Positions 52,570 through 59,488 of a stretch of 64,000 nucleotides of DNA are shown in pieces. The position numbers were made by a program, and so were the translations under genes. The DNA lies in assembly GCF_013868415.1 (NCBI RefSeq), contig NZ_JACEMT010000029.1, forward strand, positions 1 through 64,000. The letters are read 5' to 3'. The notes under the pieces were generated by a model. That model searched no databases and was not told the DNA's origin. It was given only the letters and a program-made list of their open reading frames with translations. This DNA comes from Marinobacterium marinum (GTDB lineage: Bacteria > Pseudomonadota > Gammaproteobacteria > Pseudomonadales > Balneatricaceae). Numbering within the stretch: position 1 is the stretch's first letter; every line of letters begins with the position of its first letter.

Positions 52570-53511
52570 GTGAAAAACTACACATTCGCAGTACTGGTGG
52601 ATGGTGAGAACTCCAGCCCTAAAGACTTCCCGGGGATCATCCGGGAAGTGGAAAAGCAAGGCGATGTCGCCATTCAGCGTGTGTATGCCGATTGGACGCA
52701 GCCAGCACACTCGAATTGGAAAGAGACTTTACATAGTACCGGTGCCCGTCCGGTGCACCAGTTCAACTATGGCAAGGATGCGGCCGATCACGCTCTGATC
52801 ATGGATGCTATCGAACTGACAATGAATACTCCTAGGATCGATGCTGTCTGTATTGTGTCGTCGGATGGTGGCTACCACACGCTGGCGCTCAGGATCCGCG
52901 AAAAAGGCTTGTACGTGATGGGCATCGGCAAGCGCAATACGCCTGAGCGCTTACGCCGGGCCTGTCACCACTTTGTCTATAGTGACCTGCTCGACTTTGC
53001 TGCTGATGATACCGAAGAGACCAGAGAAGAGCTGGATCTTGATCGAATTCTGCTCAAGGCTTTCAACGAGGCACAGGAGGATAACGAAGCGGTCTATCTG
53101 GGTATTCTGGGAACCCACATCAAACGCATTGACCCTGCCTTTGACCCGCGTAGCTATTCTTTTAAAACTTTGAAGGGCCTGATCCAGGCTAGCACTCATC
53201 TTTTCAAAATGGATGATAGCAACAAGAGCCAATGCTTCGTTTCACTCTGTCCCAGTGCTGCAGCCAGTAAACATTACCCAGAGGCTGAAGGTGTGGTGTA
53301 TCGTTGGTTGAATGCATATGGCTTCATTAACAATGATAGTGGCTCGTTCTTCTTCAACAAGATCAATGTGGTGAAAGACCAGCGTGACGTGCCTTTCAAA
53401 AAAGGCGATCGAGTGCGGTTCAAGGTTATCAAGAAACCAGACCCGTCAGGTGAAACCAGCGCAGAGAAGAACGGCAAAGCTATTGATGTCGAACTGATAC
53501 AATACTTCTGA
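52570..53511 (+). CDS. NYN (LabA-like) nuclease with LOTUS and cold-shock domains
   Basis: A 313-residue protein starting at GTG behind AAAGGA. A NYN/PIN domain at about 5-135 (FAVLVDGENSS, NYGKDAADHALIMDAIEL, IVSSDGGYHTLA, GIGKRNTPE) carries acidic active-site residues of LabA/DUF88 proteins. A helical OST-HTH/LOTUS-type domain covers about 155-225 (NEAVYLGILGTHIKRIDPAF, then SFKTLKGLIQAS). A cold-shock/S1-like OB domain covers about 238-313 (GVVYRWLNAYGFINND, then FKKGDRVRFKV). An RNA-binding nuclease role is inferred. Confidence 0.75.
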   Translation: MKNYTFAVLVDGENSSPKDFPGIIREVEKQGDVAIQRVYADWTQPAHSNWKETLHSTGARPVHQFNYGKDAADHALIMDAIELTMNTPRIDAVCIVSSDGGYHTLALRIREKGLYVMGIGKRNTPERLRRACHHFVYSDLLDFAADDTEETREELDLDRILLKAFNEAQEDNEAVYLGILGTHIKRIDPAFDPRSYSFKTLKGLIQASTHLFKMDDSNKSQCFVSLCPSAAASKHYPEAEGVVYRWLNAYGFINNDSGSFFFNKINVVKDQRDVPFKKGDRVRFKVIKKPDPSGETSAEKNGKAIDVELIQYF

Positions 53512-53606
53512 ATTGGATTACAGTCCTCAATTACAAGGTGCCGGATCTCAAACACTACCCGGTTTGGCCAGTTATGGCTGCACCAGCTAGAGCTTCTATA
53601 GAAGCC

Positions 53607-53798
53607 CTACGAGTCGGCAGTTGGGCATCTATTGGGCTTGGGGGTATGTGGAATCTGTTTCTGACTTCCCTCTGAGCCTCCTTCAAGCTCACCTGAGCGA
53701 TTGTTTTCCTGCAAGCGTTTTTTGATTGTGCCTGAGGGCTCACCCGTCTCTATAGCTGTAGAAGTGGCAACTGAACGACGAACCTGATCCGGGTTCAA
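53607..53798 (-). CDS. possible small protein or remnant
   Basis: A 63-codon frame beginning NPDQVRRSVATSTAIETGEP with a TTG start and an AAGGAG site about 10 bases upstream. No family recognised with confidence. It could be the truncated tail of a lost island gene. Confidence 0.25.
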   Translation of the reverse strand: MNPDQVRRSVATSTAIETGEPSGTIKKRLQENNRSGELEGGSEGSQKQIPHTPKPNRCPTADS

Positions 53799-53994
53799 GC
53801 TGTATTTGACTCCTTGTAGGTCGCGGCCGCATTGATAGTCCTCTCTATGTCCATTTCAGGTGCGTCAGTCAATTATTGCTGGAAGTAGAGCATGCAGTTG
53901 CATCCTGAAGCGTCAAAACCGAGCAGGGAAGTAGGCGCGTGGGTAGACGTTGTGGAAAGGGGATGAAAAAACTGCAAGACCAAGCAAAGGTAAA

Positions 53995-54014
53995 ACCATG
54001 GTGCGCACCATGGT
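53995..54014. repeat. 20-bp perfect palindrome
   Basis: ACCATGGTGCGCACCATGGT is a perfect inverted repeat, followed by GCAC that extends the GTGCAC word. It lies 71 bp from the 3' end of the tRNA-Arg gene, near the presumed island boundary. A recombinase or regulator site is possible. Confidence 0.55.
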
Positions 54015-54084
54015 GCACTTTTGGTTTATGATGGTTTTTTGATCAATTCGGAAGACGGATTCTTTCTTAAGCTATTGATTTAAA

Positions 54085-54161
54085 TGGCGCCCCAGGCAGG
54101 ACTCTAACCTGCGACCTGCCCCTTAGGAGGGGGCTGCTCTATACAACTGAGCTACTGAGGC
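54085..54161 (-). tRNA. tRNA-Arg (anticodon CCT)
   Basis: A 77-base tRNA with CCA encoded. Acceptor GCCTCAG pairs with CTGGGGC (one U-G pair), the D stem is GCTC/GAGC, the anticodon stem GCCCC/GGGGC holds loop CTCCTAA with anticodon CCT, and the T stem is GCAGG/CCTGC with discriminator G73. The D loop reads AGTTGTATA and the T loop TTAGAGT, so positions 19 and 56 are T and A instead of G and C. tRNA genes like this are common integration sites for islands, and the accessory DNA lies off its 3' end. Both arms are intact, so the gene is probably functional. Confidence 0.93.
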
Positions 54162-54205
54162 GCTGAGAAAACGGCGAGGATTTTAACGCCAAGAAGATGT
54201 TTTGA

Positions 54206-54703
54206 CTAGGCTTTCCCTAGGCTGCGTTGGCCTTCATAGCGGCCTTTGTCGCCTTTTTGGTCATACAGGGTGTTGCCCTGTGCGTGTCCCTGCAGGAGGG
54301 CCAGCAGTTGGTCGGCGCTTTGTTTGTTGCGTAAAAGCACCTGTTCGTTACGCTGGTTGAGCTGTTTAACCTTGTCCAGTTCGGACTCGAGGGACCGCCA
54401 GCTCTCGCCAAGGCCAAGCCGTGCAGGTTCGGGCTGTTGTTCAATGCAACGGGTGACGGAGGCTCGGTCGGAGCGAATGCCGGCCTGTTCCAGCAGGGTG
54501 TTGCGTTCGCGAATATTGCGATCAATGGCGAGCAGGCACTCCTGCTTGGCGCGATTGTTGTGCTGCAGAGGGTCCAGGGCGCGGCTTTGCAGGGCCTCTA
54601 GCTCTGCTTCCAGCAAGGCCTGCAGCTGTACCAGTCGTTCGATCCCCTGATGGATCAGGGTATCGAGTTGTTGACGGTGATCGTCAGACAGAATCGCGCT
54701 CAT
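54206..54703 (-). CDS. flgN: flagellar export chaperone FlgN
   Basis: A 165-residue helical, Gln/Leu/Glu-rich FlgN-family protein (HQGIERLVQLQALLEAELEAL; LLEQAGI; LNQRNEQVLLRNKQSADQLL). FlgN chaperones the hook-filament junction proteins FlgK and FlgL to the export gate. It follows flgM by 7 bp on the same strand; the order flgM-flgN in one short operon is standard. The start codon at 54703 follows the flgM stop closely. Confidence 0.9.
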   Translation of the reverse strand: MSAILSDDHRQQLDTLIHQGIERLVQLQALLEAELEALQSRALDPLQHNNRAKQECLLAIDRNIRERNTLLEQAGIRSDRASVTRCIEQQPEPARLGLGESWRSLESELDKVKQLNQRNEQVLLRNKQSADQLLALLQGHAQGNTLYDQKGDKGRYEGQRSLGKA

Positions 54704-54710
54704 TCAGTGG

Positions 54711-55028
54711 TTAACCCAGCAGTTCTTCAAATTGCAGCATGCGATCGGCAATACGCTCGTTGTCGATGGTGTAGCGGCCTTCGTTCAGCGCGGCCTTGAT
54801 GTGTTCCACGCGATCGGTATCGATATCAGGGCTGTGCCGCGTTTCGCTGCTGCGCTGCTGCAATGCCTGTGCCGTATCGCTGAGTCGCACGGTATCATCC
54901 TGCCGGGCGGGGGCAGAATGTGCGGTCGAAGTCTCCGCCTGTGGTGCCTTGCCGGCGGTTTGTTCGCTGACTTTGCCGCGGTTACCGGCCGTCTGGACGG
55001 GCGATAGGCCGGGAAAATCGATAGCCAT
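54711..55028 (-). CDS. flgM: anti-sigma-28 factor FlgM
   Basis: A 105-residue protein with the FlgM C-terminal helix pair (DRVEHIKAALNEGRYTIDNERIADRMLQFEELL) that binds sigma-28, and an unstructured N-terminal half. It holds sigma-28 inactive until the hook is finished and is then secreted. I chose the second ATG (55028), because GAGG lies 9 bases ahead of it and only 3 ahead of the ATG at 55034. A sigma-28 promoter sits directly upstream (55062-55088). Confidence 0.92.
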   Translation of the reverse strand: MAIDFPGLSPVQTAGNRGKVSEQTAGKAPQAETSTAHSAPARQDDTVRLSDTAQALQQRSSETRHSPDIDTDRVEHIKAALNEGRYTIDNERIADRMLQFEELLG

Positions 55029-55061
55029 GTTCATGTACCTCGCAATCAGTTCTGTGCAAGG

Positions 55062-55088
55062 GTATCGGTCGCCTTGGCTGAAACTTTA
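55062..55088 (-). promoter_or_regulatory. sigma-28 promoter of flgM
   Basis: On the minus strand TAAAGTTT (55081-55088) is followed after exactly 11 bases by ACCGATAC (55062-55069), matching the flagellar sigma-28 consensus TAAAGTTT-N11-GCCGATAA. It lies 33 bp before the flgM start and fits the usual autoregulatory class III control of flgM. Confidence 0.85.
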
Positions 55089-55157
55089 AGGTTTTTTGTC
55101 AGTGATCAATAAACAGTCACAGTATAGCGAAAAGGTGATGGAAGGCGAACCGCTGTG

Positions 55158-55862
55158 TCAGGGGACGCGAACCCGCCCGGGAGCTGTGACCTGAGCCCGA
55201 ATAGTGTTGCCTGAGCGACTGTTGATGACATCGATAATGTCGCCGATACGGCCTGTTCCCTGAGCTTTGCCCTCTGCTCGGATCACGACGCCCTTGCGGC
55301 CTGCCTCAATGATGACGGGGTCGCCTCTCTGGACGGCATTGGCATGGGTCAGCATTCGGGGTGTTATGACGCTGTCGGCGTTGATGCTGATGCGGGCCAT
55401 GCGACCGTTGACATCCTGCTGACGCAGAAAATAGTCGCCGTTGAGTGAGGTGATGTCCTGTTCGCGCAGCTGCAGCATGTTGGCCTGGATGCGACTGCCT
55501 TTGACGATAGGGCCGGCAGTCATGATAACAGGCTTGAAGATCTGAACGTGTCCGGTGATGAACAGGCTCCAGCGCGGTTGGTTGCAGCCGACCTTGGCGG
55601 TAATGCGCGCACCGCTGTGAAACGGCAGGCTGACACTGAGCGGATGGCCGCAGGGTGGGAAGTCCAGTTGCTGGTTGATGGGGTTCAGGCGCACTTCGAC
55701 CCGGCTGTCAGGTACTTTTTCATTGAAGTGTTGTTTAATGGCATCCGTTGCCTGTTGGCTGATCTGCGTCGAAGGATTGTCGGCACGCGCTGAAAAGGGG
55801 TGCATTAATCCACAGGTTATGGCAAAAACTGCGGCAACAAATGTTAGAGTATGTGTATTCAC
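55158..55862 (-). CDS. flgA: flagellar P-ring assembly protein FlgA
   Basis: A 234-residue periplasmic protein with a signal peptide (to about residue 27, FSARAD) and the SAF/FlgA C-terminal domain: IVKGSRIQANMLQLREQDI, then QRGDPVIIEAGRKGVVIRAEGKAQGTGRIGD and the RVRV end. FlgA chaperones FlgI during P-ring assembly. It is divergent from cheV and followed downstream by flgM, matching Pseudomonas-type gene order. Confidence 0.93.
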   Translation of the reverse strand: MNTHTLTFVAAVFAITCGLMHPFSARADNPSTQISQQATDAIKQHFNEKVPDSRVEVRLNPINQQLDFPPCGHPLSVSLPFHSGARITAKVGCNQPRWSLFITGHVQIFKPVIMTAGPIVKGSRIQANMLQLREQDITSLNGDYFLRQQDVNGRMARISINADSVITPRMLTHANAVQRGDPVIIEAGRKGVVIRAEGKAQGTGRIGDIIDVINSRSGNTIRAQVTAPGRVRVP

Positions 55863-55928
55863 GCGGGCGTCCTGGCGAATAAAGGCCGGGATGAACTCAT
55901 CGATAGTGACCTCGGGGTTGGTTAGATC

Positions 55929-56867
55929 ATGTCAGGGATCCTGGATACTGTAAACCTGCGTACGCAGATGGTGGGACAAAACCGTTTGGAGCTGCTCCTG
56001 TTCGGGCTGGAAACCAATCAAAAGTACGGTATCAACGTCTTCAAGGTGCGTGAGGTACTGCAATGTCCCGAATTGACCGAAGTGCCGCGACAGACTACGG
56101 CCATCAAGGGGATGGCGCACATTCGTGGCGAGACAATTCCGGTTCTGGATCTGTCGGAGGCGATCGGGCGCAGGCCTATTCCCGAGGAAGATCTGCCGAA
56201 AACCTTTCTGATCGTGGCTGAGTATAACCGCCGCACGCTCGCTTTTATGGTGCGCAAGGTGGATCGCATTCTGAATACGCAGTGGGATCAGATCATGGCG
56301 CCGCCGGCGGAAATCGGCAATGAAAACTATCTGACAGCGGTTTTCGAGTACGAGAACCGGCTGGTCGAGATCCTGGATGTTGAGCAGATCCTGGCAGATC
56401 TTTACCCCATGTCGACCCATGTCAGTGACGAAGTCGCCACCTCTGAAGTGAGGGAGAAGGCGCGGGAACATCATGTGTTGATCGTCGATGACTCGGCGGT
56501 GGCACGCAAGCAGATGCAGCGCAGTCTCGAAGACCTGGGTGTAAAGGTGTCGGTGGCCAATAACGGGCGTCAGGCACTGGATCTGTTGAAGGATTTGCTC
56601 GACAAGAACATCAATGTGGAAGAGCTGTTCCTGATGGTGGTATCCGATATCGAGATGCCGGAAATGGACGGCTATACCCTGACCTCGATGATTCGCGAAG
56701 ACAAACGCATGGCGGGACTGCATGTGGTGTTGCATACCTCGCTGAGTGGCGGCTTTAACGTATCGATGGTTAAAAAGGTCGGAGCCGACGGTTTCCTGGC
56801 CAAATTCAATCCCAATGAGCTTGCGGGTGTTGTGGTGAACCGTATCCACCAGGTTGAGCAAAATTAA
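55929..56867 (+). CDS. cheV: chemotaxis coupling protein CheV
   Basis: A 312-residue protein with an N-terminal CheW-like domain (about 15-160: LLLFGLETNQKYGINVFKVREVL, then IPVLDLSEAIG) and a receiver domain (about 180-305: VLIVDDSAVARKQM, then VVSDIEMPEMDGYTL with the phosphoacceptor Asp near 240, then Thr and Lys in the usual places). CheV couples receptors to CheA and is phosphorylated for adaptation. It is followed by cheR 14 bp later. Confidence 0.95.
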   Translation: MSGILDTVNLRTQMVGQNRLELLLFGLETNQKYGINVFKVREVLQCPELTEVPRQTTAIKGMAHIRGETIPVLDLSEAIGRRPIPEEDLPKTFLIVAEYNRRTLAFMVRKVDRILNTQWDQIMAPPAEIGNENYLTAVFEYENRLVEILDVEQILADLYPMSTHVSDEVATSEVREKAREHHVLIVDDSAVARKQMQRSLEDLGVKVSVANNGRQALDLLKDLLDKNINVEELFLMVVSDIEMPEMDGYTLTSMIREDKRMAGLHVVLHTSLSGGFNVSMVKKVGADGFLAKFNPNELAGVVVNRIHQVEQN

Positions 56868-56881
56868 GGAGACCAAGTCGG

Positions 56882-57721
56882 GTGGTTAGCGGGTTTGGTA
56901 TTACGCCGGACGAGTTCCGGGAGTTCAGCGGCTTTCTTGAGCAAAGCTGCGGTATTTTGCTGGCTGAACACAAACAGTATTTGGTACAGAGCCGGTTGGG
57001 CAAAATCATGCAGCAGCAGGGGTGTCAAAACCTTAGAGAGCTGCTGGCGCGCCTGAATCGTCCGGGAGGCGGTGGCCTCAAGGAGCAGGTGATTGACGCC
57101 ATGACCACGAACGAAACGCTCTGGTTTCGAGACGTACACCCCTATGAAATTCTGAAAGAGCGGTTGCTGCCCGAGTTGAAGGCGGCCAGCCGTTTTCAGA
57201 AACTGCGCATCTGGTCCGCTGCCTGTTCGACCGGGCAGGAGCCCTATTCGATCAGCATGGTCATTGATGAGTTCAAGCAGGCCAACCCGGGGGCATTTTC
57301 TTCGGGCGAGGAAATACTGGCGACCGATATCTCATCCACCGTGTTGGAGCAGGCCCGCCGAGGTGAATACGAGATGCTGGCACTGGGGCGGGGGTTGTCA
57401 CAAGACCGTCTGCACCAGTACTTCCAGCCGATGCCTGATGGCAGCTGGACCATTAATACCCGAATCAAGAGTCGGGTGCGCTTTCAGAGTCTGAATCTGC
57501 TGGGGACCTACGGCGCCTTGGGACAGTTTGACATGATCTTCTGTCGCAATGTGCTGATCTATTTTTCCTCGGATGTGAAGCAGGAGATTCTGCGTAAAAT
57601 GCACCGCCAGTTGCGTCCGGGCGGTTACCTTCTGCTGGGCGCCTCCGAATCACTGTCCGGTCTGTCTGATCTCTACCGGATGATCCACTGCCGCCCCGGC
57701 ATTATTTATCAGGCCATTTGA
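56882..57721 (+). CDS. cheR: chemotaxis methyltransferase CheR
   Basis: A 279-residue CheR: the N-terminal helical domain (ITPDEFREFSGFLEQSCGIL) and SAM-binding domain with TTNETLWFRD, IWSAACSTGQEPYSI, LATDISSTVLEQARRG and MIFCRNVLIYF. It methylates receptor glutamates for adaptation. The start is GTG with AAGGAG upstream. It directly follows cheV. Confidence 0.95.
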   Translation: MVSGFGITPDEFREFSGFLEQSCGILLAEHKQYLVQSRLGKIMQQQGCQNLRELLARLNRPGGGGLKEQVIDAMTTNETLWFRDVHPYEILKERLLPELKAASRFQKLRIWSAACSTGQEPYSISMVIDEFKQANPGAFSSGEEILATDISSTVLEQARRGEYEMLALGRGLSQDRLHQYFQPMPDGSWTINTRIKSRVRFQSLNLLGTYGALGQFDMIFCRNVLIYFSSDVKQEILRKMHRQLRPGGYLLLGASESLSGLSDLYRMIHCRPGIIYQAI

Positions 57722-57741
57722 CGGGGCTGGCTTTTTCAAAC

Positions 57742-57770
57742 GGCGGCAAGGACGGTCGGGTCTTGCCGCC
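57742..57770. terminator. inverted repeat after cheR
   Basis: GGCGGCAAG (57742-57750) and CTTGCCGCC (57762-57770) form a 9-bp GC-rich stem with an 11-base loop. No T run follows on the plus strand, so it may be a pause or a weak Rho-dependent site between cheR and the flgB promoter. Confidence 0.4.
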
Positions 57771-57864
57771 CATTCCGGTAGCGCCTTGCCGCTTTTGACT
57801 GCGCTGCTCACTATTCCCTTTCGACACACCGCTTAATACGGCTGTCCACTGCCCCTGCCGGACT

Positions 57865-57881
57865 TGGCATGTGAATTGCTT
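57865..57881 (+). promoter_or_regulatory. sigma-54 promoter of flgB
   Basis: TGGCAT-GTGAA-TTGCTT at 57865-57881 matches the -24/-12 sigma-54 consensus TGGCAC-N5-TTGCA with the invariant GG and GC at the right spacing. It lies 53 bp before the flgB start. In Pseudomonas-type regulation this class of promoter needs FleQ/FleR-type activators. Confidence 0.85.
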
Positions 57882-57933
57882 CAGTACCGGGAAACACAGC
57901 AATTGAGCGTATTTACGTTTCCGGGAGAGGTCG

Positions 57934-58332
57934 ATGGCGATCAACTTTGATACGGCACTGGGCATTCATGATGATGCGCTGGCACTGCGCGCGCGTCGTG
58001 CCGAGGTGCTGGCCAACAACATTGCCAATGCCGACACTCCCGGTTACAAGGCGCGGGATCTGGATTTTGCAGCGGTTCTGGCCGGGCAGCATCGTGAATT
58101 CGAGCTGCCGATGGTGCAGACGACACAGGCGCATCAGAACGAGTTTCTGGAGCCTGATATGGCTGCCGACCTGCTGTACCGCACGCCCCATCAGCCTTCG
58201 GTTGATGGCAATACCGTCGAATTGCAGGAAGAGATGGCGCGCTACAGCGATAACGCCATCCGTTACCAGGCATCCTTCCAGTTTCTGAACAGCAAGTTTC
58301 AGGGATTGACGCGTGCCATCAAGGGTGAATAA
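57934..58332 (+). CDS. flgB: flagellar rod protein FlgB
   Basis: A 132-residue proximal rod protein with the typical VLANNIANADTPGYKARDLDF segment (residues 28-48) shared by rod/hook proteins and a C-terminal VELQEEMARYSDNAIRYQAS helix. GGGAG precedes the ATG. The normal family length is 130-140. It is the first gene of the flgBCDE operon. Confidence 0.96.
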   Translation: MAINFDTALGIHDDALALRARRAEVLANNIANADTPGYKARDLDFAAVLAGQHREFELPMVQTTQAHQNEFLEPDMAADLLYRTPHQPSVDGNTVELQEEMARYSDNAIRYQASFQFLNSKFQGLTRAIKGE

Positions 58333-58334
58333 GC

Positions 58335-58769
58335 ATGTCACTGAGTAATGTATTCAATATCGCCGGCTCTGCCATGACGGCGCAGACGGTGCGCCTGAAC
58401 ACCACTGCCAGCAACTTGGCCAACGCCGAGAGCGTCAGCTCCAGTGAAGGTGAGACTTACCGTGCACGCAAGCCGGTGTTTTCGGTCCAGTCGGTAGCGC
58501 CCGAGCAGGTTCCGGAAGCCTATCAGTCGCTGGTGCCGGGGCAGGGGGTAGAGGTTGATGAAATCGTGGAAAGTGATTCGCCTCTGCGCATGTCCTATGA
58601 GCCGAATCATCCGATGGCGGACGAAAACGGCTATGTGTGGTACCCCAACGTGAATGTGGTAGAGGAGATGGCGGACATGATCTCGGCGTCCCGCTCCTTT
58701 CAGATCAACGCCGATATTATGAATACGGCCAAGCAGTTGCTGCAGCGTACTTTGACGCTGGGGCAGTAA
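58335..58769 (+). CDS. flgC: flagellar rod protein FlgC
   Basis: A 144-residue rod protein with TASNLANAESVSSSEGETYRARKPVF near the N terminus and YPNVNVVEEMADMISASRSF followed by QINADIMNTAKQLLQRTL at the C terminus. It starts 2 bp after flgB and is followed by flgD. Confidence 0.96.
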   Translation: MSLSNVFNIAGSAMTAQTVRLNTTASNLANAESVSSSEGETYRARKPVFSVQSVAPEQVPEAYQSLVPGQGVEVDEIVESDSPLRMSYEPNHPMADENGYVWYPNVNVVEEMADMISASRSFQINADIMNTAKQLLQRTLTLGQ

Positions 58770-58790
58770 GACTGTTGAGAGGATAGCGCC

Positions 58791-59474
58791 ATGAGCAATG
58801 TAAACGGCGTCGGCAGCAATAACATCTACGACCAGATCAACCAGGCGAACCGTGATCGGGCCAAGCCTGTGGATACCCAGTCTGAAGACAGTCAGATGTT
58901 CATGCGGCTGCTGATTGCACAGCTGCAGAACCAGGATCCATCCAGTCCGGCTGATCCGGCCGACTTCATGCAGCAAATATCGACCCTGAGCAACGTCGAA
59001 AGCATTCAGAATTTGTCCAAAACCATGGAGAGCATGAGTCAGACCATGCTCAGCAGCCAGGCGGCCCTGCAGGCATCCTCCATGGTCGGGCAGCGCGCGT
59101 ATGTGAACACCAATATCGCTCAGCTGACTCAGGAAGAGGGGTACGTTGACGGTGTGGTATCCACGGGCGTCAGCGTCAGCAATATCCGCATCAGTATCTA
59201 TGATGCCGGTGGCAGCAAGATCGATACGGTCGATATGGGCCCCATGCCTGCCGGTGATCACAACTTTGCCTGGAAGGCGGGTGAGGGCGTGCCGGTCGGC
59301 AATTATCGCATCGTGGCTGAAGCCGCAACCGGTGCGGATGGCAGCTACGAAGAGGTTGCAACCTATATGGGGTTCAACATCAATAGCGTCACATTGGGTC
59401 AGAACGGGATAGGGATGAAGGTGAATACCGCAATCGGCTCTATCGACATGAGTGAAGTGAAACAGCTCGGTTAA
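58791..59474 (+). CDS. flgD: flagellar hook-capping protein FlgD
   Basis: A 227-residue hook cap protein. The N-terminal part has DSQMFMRLLIAQLQNQDPSSPADPADFMQQI, the family hallmark; the C-terminal tudor and Fn3-like domains follow (ISIYDAGGSKI; FAWKAGEGVPVGNYRIV). FlgD guides assembly of FlgE subunits. It is 15 bp before flgE. Confidence 0.95.
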   Translation: MSNVNGVGSNNIYDQINQANRDRAKPVDTQSEDSQMFMRLLIAQLQNQDPSSPADPADFMQQISTLSNVESIQNLSKTMESMSQTMLSSQAALQASSMVGQRAYVNTNIAQLTQEEGYVDGVVSTGVSVSNIRISIYDAGGSKIDTVDMGPMPAGDHNFAWKAGEGVPVGNYRIVAEAATGADGSYEEVATYMGFNINSVTLGQNGIGMKVNTAIGSIDMSEVKQLG

Positions 59475-59488
59475 ACGAGGAAGATAAC

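Larger units (their letters stand above)
53512..54084. other. intergenic region before tRNA-Arg, island end
   Basis: Mostly without recognisable genes. A short minus-strand frame 53607-53798 (TTG start, AAGGAG upstream; NPDQVRRSVATSTAIETGE) may be a small gene or remnant. A 20-bp palindrome lies at 53995-54014. If the island entered through the tRNA gene, its attachment site should lie at the right edge of this stretch. Confidence 0.45.

Noticed and set aside
54085-54161. Duplicate of the tRNA 3' end elsewhere in the window as attL
   Set aside because: I looked in the gaps near 2900, 15760, 26820 and 53820 and saw no matching copy. The other attachment site probably lies left of base 1.
55932-56876. 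Minus-strand frame opposite cheV
   Set aside because: Shadow of a conserved gene; His/Gln-rich reading typical of antisense translation.
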